A stretch of DNA of 64,000 bases from Glandiceps talaboti (lineage: Eukaryota > Hemichordata > Enteropneusta > Spengelidae), in the NCBI RefSeq assembly GCF_964340395.1, contig NC_135560.1:24458675-24522674 (forward strand), in the 5' to 3' direction. Within the stretch, counting starts at the first letter, position 1; each line of letters begins with the position of its first letter. Positions 56,496 through 64,000 of this stretch are shown piece after piece. The notes beneath the pieces were generated by a model. It made no database searches, was not told the origin of the DNA, and saw only the letters and a list, made by a program, of their open reading frames with translations. The translations under genes were made by a program, and so were the position numbers.

Positions 56496-58226
56496 AACTT
56501 AAAGTCAAAAACCGCTGGACTGATTGCTTTGATATTTGGTGGGTACCTTACTTTGGGTGTCTAGTTGGGAAATTGTTCAAATGAAAATGATCACATCATA
56601 GATGTGTATTTTTGGTCAAAAAACATTATTTGTAGTGTGAGAAAATGCTTTCACTTTTACTAATTGCCAGACTGGTACATTGTGTTCATGTACATGAAGG
56701 CATTTTGTTGTCCAGCTAAATAAGGGAAAATAAGTCTTTGGCTAAAATTTCCAGGTTTACATCTATTTTGTGCCATAGAAAATGTAGAGACCAATGAAAT
56801 GAATAAGCTGTTTAAGGATGAGTGATAGGTATTTAAAAATTGCAACTGTACATACAGTCACACAGTGCACACTGTTTTACATTAATGCTCCTTTTTGTGG
56901 TGTTGCCATACCATTGTCTGTGTTTTGACTATTTCCACCTCCATTGTCTGTTTTGACTTTCTCATCAGGCAAGGTTTGAAATCAGTTATTGCAGTCACCA
57001 TAGATGTTGGAGAGAAACTCTTTCTCCAACTCTTTGCAGTCGCTAAGCTCATTTGGCAAGTAATGTCATTAAATTTGGTTATGAATACAAGTTAATTACA
57101 TTGATGCCTAGAAGATCTTTGTTTTATACTACAACAATAATTTTGATGATGTGTGCTTTGTTATGATAATTGACTTAGCATTAAATGCATTCTTACTAGG
57201 AGCCAGTGGTTGACAATGCAAATATCAAATAAAGCTGTGATATAGAATATCTAAAACAGTAATAAGTTACGAAAAAGTGACGTAATGTGAGTGAGATGGA
57301 TACTTACGTGTAAGTCCATAAGGATAGAATAGAATTGGTGCTGTAGTGATAACATACACCAATGTCATAATCAGTAACAGCTTGGTTGAAGCCAGGTTGA
57401 TCTTTAAAGGTGCTTGTTCTTGTGCCTCTTGATGAGTACCTGCTGTACCTGTTTCTTGAATTTGGTTTGGTGAAATCTGGTTCTCTCTGGTGTAGATTAA
57501 AATCCTTAGGTAAGATATCAACATTGCATTAAAGCTGAAAGCCAGGCATATGATGGTTAGAAAGGTTACCGGTTTACCACCACTACCAGGTACTTCTAGA
57601 CATGGGATTTGTAGCATAGGGTGACCCTCACTTCGCAACTTGCCCAGGCTGATAAAGATACCAATGATGTAGCTAAGAGTGATGTTGGCGCGTATCTGTA
57701 TACGTAGATTGTTGTTTCTGACATTAGAGCAAACTTTCAACACCCGGGTGATACTGAGACATGCCAACAACAACAATGGGGTGATGGTACCAATGACAGA
57801 AATAATGCCATGCATCTTACAAACTATTGTTGACAGCACCAGCTCCTTATGGTTGTACCATGTCACCAATCTTGCGAGATAAATCGGGGCAGCACCAAGA
57901 CACACAAAGACGTGGGCAATGGCAATGCCCACAATCTGGTTATTCATCATTGTTTTAAAGACAGCAACTCGTGTAATTGCTACTAGAATCAAGATATTAC
58001 CAAAGAGTCCCATGAATATGGTCATCAACAGCAGAATGGTGGCAATGACAAAGATTGGTGTAGGTATACTGAACAGAACCAATAGATTTGGAACGAAGTT
58101 GGTATTTGGAATGAGGACATCGTTTTGGAAAGTGGCGTTGTTGGTTACAGCAATCGCTGTCGAGTTATCAGTGGCTGTGTCATTGGAAAATGAAAGCAAG
58201 GATCGATGAAACCCCAAAGGAAACAT
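55876..58226 (-). CDS. Rhodopsin-family GPCR 1 (divergent, two coding exons)
   Basis: Exons 58226-57308 and 56057-55876 join with a split Pro codon to 366 residues. The start is ATG 58226, preceded in frame by a TGA. The N-terminus has several N-x-S/T sites. TM1 (about 55-83) has the GN of class A (LFGNILILV); TM3 starts with IVCKMHG and its Cys can pair with the extracellular-loop-2 Cys in LQIPCLEVPG. The DRY motif is replaced by TRV (LSITRVLKV). TM6 has VITTAPILFYP, and TM7 ends AVYPLLY in place of NPxxY. The second exon supplies TM7 and the tail. The ligand is unknown. It is on the same strand as GPCR 2 and probably related. Confidence 0.85.
56287..56645. mobile_element. Truncated transposon copy with (GT)n, in the GPCR 1 intron
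   Basis: It starts TTTAGCACAACTGAACTGAT, shared with 62140, and continues after a (GT)n run (56342-56493) with AAAACCGCTGGACTGATTG, also shared with the 62141-62977 element. The right terminus is missing. Frames through the GT run are artefacts. Confidence 0.75.
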
Positions 58227-58369
58227 TTTAGACAGCAAACTGAATCAACAAGAAACCTGTTTGTACATGGAGTTTGACCATTAAGTCTTGACGGTATCAA
58301 CAGGAGGTGTTCTCTGAGCTGCTTTTGCTTGAGACTAACAACAGTATGACTAATGATGTCAGTTGTCAT

Positions 58370-59700
58370 GGTAAATATCTTGACATCTTAGATCACCATA
58401 GCAACATCTTTTTTTCATTATTTTCATTTTCAACAAGCGTTGAAGATTACACTATGTATTGCTTCCTTAGTAACTAACTATTATGTTCTTATAGGTCATC
58501 ACCAATTTATGATTTCTAAAAGCCATTGTTCTTGCTTACGAGCTGTAGGCGGTATCTGTGTGATAGACAAAGCTGCCCAGTATTATTTAGATTTAAAGAG
58601 AGTGATTGGAAAGAATGGATGTCTTGAATTACATCTAGTAAATAAATTGTTACTGATTTTCATAGACCAGTGTGGAAAATCCCAGCATACATTGACATTC
58701 TCTTGTCGTATCGGTCTCTGTCTCTCTGTCTCCCTGTCTCTCTGTCTGTTGATGTATGTATTGGTGTGTATGTGTGTGTCTATACTTGTGTGTGTACTGC
58801 CTGCCTGTGTGTGCGCCTATGTTTATGTGAGCACCTTTGTGCAATAATAATAATAATAATTAAATAATAGTATGTAATAAAAATTATAATAATTGGGTTT
58901 ATTCTAATATTAACCATCCTACCTGGGGTAGTTTTGTATGCTGAGTTCAAAAAAGGGGGTCATATGATGAACATCTGTTGCCATGGTAACCAAAATCACC
59001 ATAATATGTTAATCATTTTTTCCAAAATTTGACATAAAACATTGAAAAAAAAGATAATACAGTGAAAAAATTTCCTTGTATGAGACATGTATGAGTAAGT
59101 GCTACCTGGTGTAACATAAACTGTATAAAATTGGATAGCTGTTTCCATGGAAACATAAGGTAGATGTGAAAATTATGTTTTCATTACATACATCTCACAA
59201 ATAACATTATAAATCTGATAAATATCTTTTTATTTGCACATTGACTCCTCTACCAAGGGTAGTTTATCATGCTGAGTTCAAAAAAAGTGGTCATTTAATG
59301 AACATCAGTTGCCATGGTAACCAAAATAACCATATTATGTGATTTTTTGAACAATTAGACATAAAACACTTCAAAAAATTCAAATTTAGGAAAAAACATC
59401 ATTGCTGTTGGCATGCACGAGTCGATATCTGGTGTAACAAAGTTTCATGATTTTTGAATTATCCGTATCAAACTTAAGCAATTCTAAAACTCTGAGTCTA
59501 AAATCACCAGAATAAATTGTAAATACCTAAAATACCAGCAGTCCTTGACAATTCCATTTACGCAGCTTGGTTCAGTCTTTTATCACAAAATCTTCAAAGT
59601 AAGTGTACACATACATTTGAGTTCAAGTTGACATGATCGTTGACTCCATACTGTATATTATTGTTTGTACTTGGATTTTATCCAGCAAAATATCGTCTGC
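58370..59700. other. Intergenic, with a diverged ~330-bp tandem duplication carrying RFX-type X-boxes
   Basis: No gene is recognised. Two diverged copies (about 58910-59060 and 59245-59380) share ATGCTGAGTTCAAAAAA, then GTTGCCATGGTAACC and GACATAAAACA. A short pyrimidine-rich CTGTCTCTC tract lies near 58720-58750 and an (AAT)n near 58846-58862. Confidence 0.55.
58977..58990. promoter_or_regulatory. Palindromic X-box (RFX consensus), copy 1
   Basis: GTTGCCATGGTAAC is a perfect 14-base palindrome matching the RFX site GTNRCC-N(0-3)-RGYAAC. An identical site is at 59308-59321 and a related palindrome GTTTCCATGGAAAC at 59141-59154. The sites lie 0.75-1.1 kb upstream of the GPCR 1 start codon, but within a duplicated repeat. 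Confidence 0.5.
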
Positions 59701-60260
59701 TTTTAAATTCTCCAACTCAACTGACAACATGATGTGCGTATGCGTACGTACATATTTCCGGGTCCCAGTGACAAATGCCAAATTCAAACGATAAGGACAC
59801 AAGTATCACTCACACAGTATCACTACATCGATTGTTACAGGAATATCAATATTATTATCCAGAATTTCTCAGTCGTGAAGGCGTGAGGATTGCTGACCAG
59901 TGCAGTGTTATAAAGATGGCGACTGTTATACTTTGCGCGTGCAAGTCGACTGACGTCACTAGAATGTATTACAATGTAGCTATAGTTATCACGCGAATCA
60001 CGCATGTTATGTGCACTACATTTATGTGTGTATGCAGCGGTACGAGGTGTGCCGTACACACATCAAATACACAAGCATGATAGGCAATGAAAGCAACCAA
60101 CTCACTAGTTTATTGTTTACATGACTTTGCCGAATGACTAGGAATAATCATTAACTTACAAGTTGCTAAAATTTACACGAAGTTGACTTAAAAACAGAAA
60201 GGGGCATTGCAAATATTTTGTAATGCATGCGTAGTCCGGATTGTTTGTCTTGCTTTCAAG
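59700..60260. promoter_or_regulatory. CpG-rich promoter-like island
   Basis: Against a CpG-poor background this stretch has clustered CpGs (GCGTATGCGTACGTAC, GCGCGTGCAAGTCGAC), a full palindromic CRE TGACGTCA at 59951-59958 and a YY1-like AAAGATGGCG at 59912-59921, an arrangement seen at TATA-less starts. A 101-codon plus-strand frame (59775-60080) overlaps it but has no recognised homology. It could be the promoter and a non-coding first exon of GPCR 1, 1.5 kb away on the minus strand. Confidence 0.45.
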
Positions 60261-60407
60261 CAGACTACCGAGATCGCGAGAGTTGATTACTTTTATTTTC
60301 ATACAATAACATGTACCACTGATGCAACATTATAAATAATAACAGAACAATGTATGTGGCCTATTAACCTTGCTTGGTCATGATGCGAGCTGTTCTGACA
60401 AATATCT

Positions 60408-60437
60408 GGGGGTGGGGGGGGGGGGGGTGGGGGGGGC
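60408..60437. repeat. G-rich tract with quadruplex potential
   Basis: An almost uninterrupted run of G with two T interruptions. The flanking 60440-61430 contains no recognised gene. Confidence 0.9.
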
Positions 60438-61424
60438 TACTCCCTTATTTGAGTATACATTTATGTGCCGACCTTTTGAGTTCATTTTCAAGCCATTTGG
60501 TCTAAAATGGGGTCAGGGTTTTTTCGAACTCAAGAGTCTAAAACAGGTCCACTTTGCATTATATTTGATTTTGCTTGGTCTAAAATGTGGCCCTCTGTCC
60601 TTTGCCAAATCGTAATTGCCATAAACTGCCCCAAAATGTTGCCCCAAAATGTTGCCTCCTAAGGAAAATGTATTTTGTTTATAATAAACTTTATGCTAAA
60701 AAAAAACCTGTAAATTACCTATCAGAGATGGCCACTGGTTCCACCCCGGGAGAAATATTGGTAAAAGTCAAACTAGTCGTAAACATGTGAAGTCACAGTC
60801 AGTTACACTGGCAAATAGAAATAAATAAAGTAGGTTTGAACAAACTCTATTGATTTCTGAGGATATTTCACACTGATCTATGTTTTGTCATTGCACAGAA
60901 CTGCTAATATAGCATATACGAATATTTAGACTTTTGTCGACAGGGCGCACTCCACAGTATAATGGCATATGTTCGATTTGAATTATTAAAAGTTCAGTAT
61001 TTTAAGTGTGAAGTGTGCATAATTAGTAAGAAATAGAATAATACTTATATTTATATTCATATACAGAGGAGTAACCAAACTCTAAACTGTTACAACTTGA
61101 GCTTGAATGAGAAATGTCGCAAAATTAATTGAGTATTAAAACTTCAACTTCAGTGATATTCAACTAAAGTTCTCCCACACATTTTCATTATGATATAATA
61201 TTACACCCCTCAACCTTTTCATTTTCCTGACATGCAATTTTGAAATTAATTTTATTTCCTTTTATTTATGCCCTCAAGCGTCCGCCAGCATAGCAAATAT
61301 GAGCCAGCATAGCAAATACATGCTCAAACGGATACATTTTATTGACAATAGGACCAAAAGGCACCATTCCTCTAAATTGTCTCTCACACAATGTTTTATT
61401 AGTATATAATATTTAAACCCCTTC

Positions 61425-62115
61425 ACTTGTAATAATAATAATAATAATAATAACAATAATAATAATAATAATAATAATATTTATTTATTTCTTAAAAAGT
61501 GACCACTTTCCATATAAAAACATCTCAAGGTGCCTTCCAATGCTATGACAAAAAGGCAATAAAAAAGATGTAAAACACAATGGAGGAATCTACCAGTAAT
61601 AAAACAGTCATTCAAATAAAAAGGTATGTTTTAAGATTTGACTTAAAAACGCTAATATTCTTACTCAAACAGAGTGACAGTGGCAGCCTATTCCACAAAT
61701 GTGGAGCACATGTCGAAAACGATCTATCCCCATAAAAAAGATGTTTTAACTACAGGTTGGTGAAGTGTGCTTGCACCGTCAGTGGAGGATCGAAGTGTGT
61801 GGCCAACAGAACGTATATTCAAGAGTTCCCTAAGGTACACTGGGGTCTTATTATTTAACACCTTGTATGTGAAGCACAGAATCTTAAACTCAATCCTTTT
61901 CTGTACAGGGAGCCAATGCAACCTGTTCAATACTGGGGTGATATGTTAAGTTTTCTTTGTTTTTGTAACCAATCGTGCTGCGGCATTCTGAATAGATTAT
62001 AGATTAGTAATCTGATAATTTGGTAGGCCATAAAGCAGACTATTACAGTAGTCAAGCCGAGAAGTGACAAAAGCGTGTACTATTTTTTCTGCAAGCGTAT
62101 TATGTGAGCACCTTT
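61425..62115 (-). mobile_element. 3' fragment of a CR1/L2-like LINE, decayed
   Basis: On the minus strand, translation gives AEKIVHAFVTSRLDYCNSLL, YGLPNYQI, QNAAARLVTKTKK and LNRLHWLPVQKRIEFKILC plus FTYKVLN, the hallmark C-terminal end of CR1/L2-clade reverse transcriptases. TAA stops interrupt it (after NYQITNL and after KTKKT). It ends in a 3' UTR and an (ATT)n tail at 61430-61480, the expected microsatellite terminus. The catalytic RT core and endonuclease are absent. Confidence 0.9.
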
Positions 62116-62140
62116 GTGTACAAGGCTTTGTTGTTGTTTT

Positions 62141-62977
62141 TAGCACAACTGAACTGATAAGGTTCAGTAGTGCTATAGGCATGGCAGAGTGTCTGTCTGT
62201 CTGTGTAAACAACATAAAGTCAAAAACCGCTGGACTGATTGACATGATATTTGGTGGGTATATTACCTAGAGTGACAAGTTGGTAAATTGTTAAAATCAA
62301 AATGATCTGACCACCCTTGTGTGATTTGGGTCAAGAAATGTGATATTGGGTCTGAAATTTGGTGGGAACATTCTTATAGGGGTGTAGATTGGGGAATTGT
62401 TCATGACATGATAATCCCATCTGTGATATGCAAATTAGGGATAAAAATGTCATTTTGGTAAAAAATCTGTAATTCCAAAGAGTACTCGGCTGATTTTAAT
62501 AGTTGAAATTGTACAGGGATGTTTCTGGGGGTGTATAGATCAAGTGATACTAATTACATGATTGTCCCATTAGCAATATGCAAATAAGGGTTAGAAAACC
62601 ATGATTTTTTGGTGAAATGACTCAGGAATATTTAGTGTACAGAAATCATTGTTTTATTGATCTCATTAAACCATTAAAAAGATTGATGTGGTACTTAACA
62701 TAATGTAACAATTGTGTGTGAATGGCACAGGAATTAATCTCTCCTTGAGGTTGCTTGGAAACATTCTCTATCTAACTTTAACACTGAACGTTTGAGGGCG
62801 CCCCGTCACGGCGTACTTTACATACGAAACTACAGGTTGGTTCAAAGTATTGCAGATATAGCACCATAGATGGGTAGGCATGGGAATAAATCTTCAAAGA
62901 ATGTATGCAGATATGTCTGGCAACAAGACCACATAATCATTACAGAAAATTAAAGTGTACAGTCAAGAGTTGTGCTA
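62141..62977. mobile_element. 837-bp non-autonomous element with 10-bp terminal inverted repeats
   Basis: Left end TAGCACAACT (62141-62150) and right end AGTTGTGCTA (62968-62977) are exact reverse complements. Just inside the left end GCACAACTGAAC and GTTCAGTAGTGC form a hairpin. The interior has the ~155-bp unit (TATTTGGTGGG, GATATGCAAATTAGGG) found at 31310-32290. No coding frame. It abuts the LINE fragment on one side and overlaps the GPCR 2 stop codon on the other. Confidence 0.8.
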
Positions 62978-63937
62978 CAACACCATTGGCGCTTTTATTT
63001 TCTCTCCTTGTCCAAGTTTCCACATTGCTTTTGAAAACCTCTGACTCCTGAGAGCATAAACAATGGGATTTAAAGAACTAGAGAAGTATGCCAATGGTAT
63101 AAAAATAGCTTCATTGAAAACAAACCAAATTTGGCCATCCATAACCCTACTAAATACATGCAGGTCAATCGCTGCACCAGTGAATGCATACAACGTTATC
63201 ACCAGCAACAAATTTCCTATTGAAATTTGATTTTTAGGACGGCTTGTCCAAAATAGTTTCTTAAGCTTGTTGTTGTTGGAGGAAAGTTTAACAAATACTG
63301 ATAATTGGCATAAAGAAATGATTAGAAAGAAGATGACAGAAACTACTAAAGTTATCACAGCAGTATTGTACAAGTGTTTATCTTGGTTTTCACCAGGCAT
63401 CTTATTACTGATCAGATCCTTTTCTTGGAGAGAAGTTAACAGTTCGTTGACTCCCACCACAGTGCCAAAAAAGTAGCCAGTAAACATGAGAGACACAATG
63501 ATGACCTGCATAGAGTTTCTTGTAAAATTGAATACAATCTTAAGTGTTCGTGTTATGTTGATGCCTACAACTGAGAAACATGCGATGGAGAGAGTGGTGT
63601 AGCGAATAAAAATGTAGATGTCATTGAGAGAGTTGGTCACCTTGTCCATCTCTAACCAGTATGATACAAGAACCATAAGTTGCATCGGTGCTGCAACTAC
63701 ACAAACTATGTTATCAATTATAGACAGACTCATTAATTGTACATAGGGAGCTGTCTGCAGTTTCCTTGTTCGATAGATGGTGACCAGTAAAACGGCATTC
63801 AGAGTGGTTCCACAGACAAATACTAACCCCAGAAGGATGCTGCCGATGAGACAACAGACCAATAATACAGATTGAGAAACTTCATCTGTAGTTGGTAAAC
63901 TGGATGGGTTATCAAAATACTGTAGTTGTTTATCCAT
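62975..63937 (-). CDS. Rhodopsin-family GPCR 2 (divergent, possibly 5'-incomplete)
   Basis: The single visible exon encodes 320 residues from ATG 63937 to a TAG at 62977-62975. The frame stays open upstream to the window edge, so an earlier start or upstream exon is possible. TM1 lies about residues 25-53, TM2 near 66-92, TM3 near 106-127, TM5 near 192-217, TM6 near 240-262 and TM7 near 275-295 ending in a canonical NPIVY. The DRY position reads TRT (INITRTLKI), matching GPCR 1. The usual TM3/loop-2 cysteine pair is not evident. The last residues (KAPMVL) and the stop fall in transposon-related sequence. Ligand unknown. Confidence 0.85.
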   Translation of the reverse strand: MDKQLQYFDNPSSLPTTDEVSQSVLLVCCLIGSILLGLVFVCGTTLNAVLLVTIYRTRKLQTAPYVQLMSLSIIDNIVCVVAAPMQLMVLVSYWLEMDKVTNSLNDIYIFIRYTTLSIACFSVVGINITRTLKIVFNFTRNSMQVIIVSLMFTGYFFGTVVGVNELLTSLQEKDLISNKMPGENQDKHLYNTAVITLVVSVIFFLIISLCQLSVFVKLSSNNNKLKKLFWTSRPKNQISIGNLLLVITLYAFTGAAIDLHVFSRVMDGQIWFVFNEAIFIPLAYFSSSLNPIVYALRSQRFSKAMWKLGQGEKIKAPMVL

Positions 63938-64000
63938 GTTTGCCAAGTTTACAGGTAGAACTGTGGAAAGGATCACTAAGTTTAGTATATTTGCTTGCCA

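Noticed and set aside
57005-57030. GTTGGAGA/TCTCCAAC hairpin as a regulatory RNA stem-loop
   Set aside because: An isolated 8-bp stem in an intron on the non-coding strand; easily chance.
57679-58209. Plus-strand frames opposite GPCR 1
   Set aside because: Antisense shadows of a receptor exon with clear transmembrane and motif structure on the minus strand.
59775-60080. 101-codon plus-strand frame as a gene
   Set aside because: It lies across a promoter-like CpG-rich island, has no family resemblance, and the second half is low-complexity. Kept only as part of the regulatory candidate.
60370-60790. Open frames after the poly-G tract
   Set aside because: Short, G-run-dependent, without homology or splice context.

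Overview
The window is animal nuclear DNA: AT-rich, intron-rich and repeat-dense, with short exons bounded by GT-AG introns and close bilaterian protein matches. I cannot name the species. A marine invertebrate (hemichordate, echinoderm, cephalochordate or a lophotrochozoan) fits the tRNA-derived SINEs, CR1/L2-like LINE, Penelope-type hammerhead motif and divergent rhodopsin-family receptors, but this is inference.

Layout. Positions 1-13450 (+) hold the 3' half of ATR, the DNA-damage checkpoint kinase: 23 exons that join in phase to 1026 residues covering most of the FAT domain, the whole PI3K-like kinase domain and the FATC tail. Positions 20823-16974 (-) hold a cytosolic 5'-nucleotidase of the NT5C1 family, convergent with ATR. 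Its 5' end faces NCBP1 (CBP80, the large nuclear cap-binding subunit), which starts at 21164 (+), so the two probably share a short bidirectional promoter. NCBP1 runs through 14 in-phase exons to 43992 and then stops being recognisable: about the last 245 residues are not found in the remaining 20 kb. From 47.4 to 55.9 kb four unrelated minisatellites (33, 35-37, 61 and 35 bp units) are stacked almost end to end. The last 8 kb carry two divergent class A GPCR genes on the minus strand with transposon debris between them.

The three housekeeping genes are functionally separate (checkpoint signalling, AMP/IMP dephosphorylation, cap binding); nothing suggests a joint pathway beyond the shared NT5C1/NCBP1 promoter. 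The two receptors are probably a local paralogous pair, since both have T-R in place of the D-R of the DRY motif.

The most striking structure beyond the genes is repeated local tandem duplication across exon boundaries. Eight cases in ATR, NT5C1 and NCBP1 copy an exon edge, usually with its splice site, giving arrays of duplicate donors or acceptors. Other notable items are a 322-bp palindrome with hammerhead-like cores in both arms, a 228-bp fold-back transposon with long inverted repeats and an 11-bp target duplication, a 1.25-kb element with 36-37-bp terminal inverted repeats, a ten-monomer higher-order repeat in the 61-bp satellite, and a transposon terminus that supplies the stop codon of the last receptor gene.
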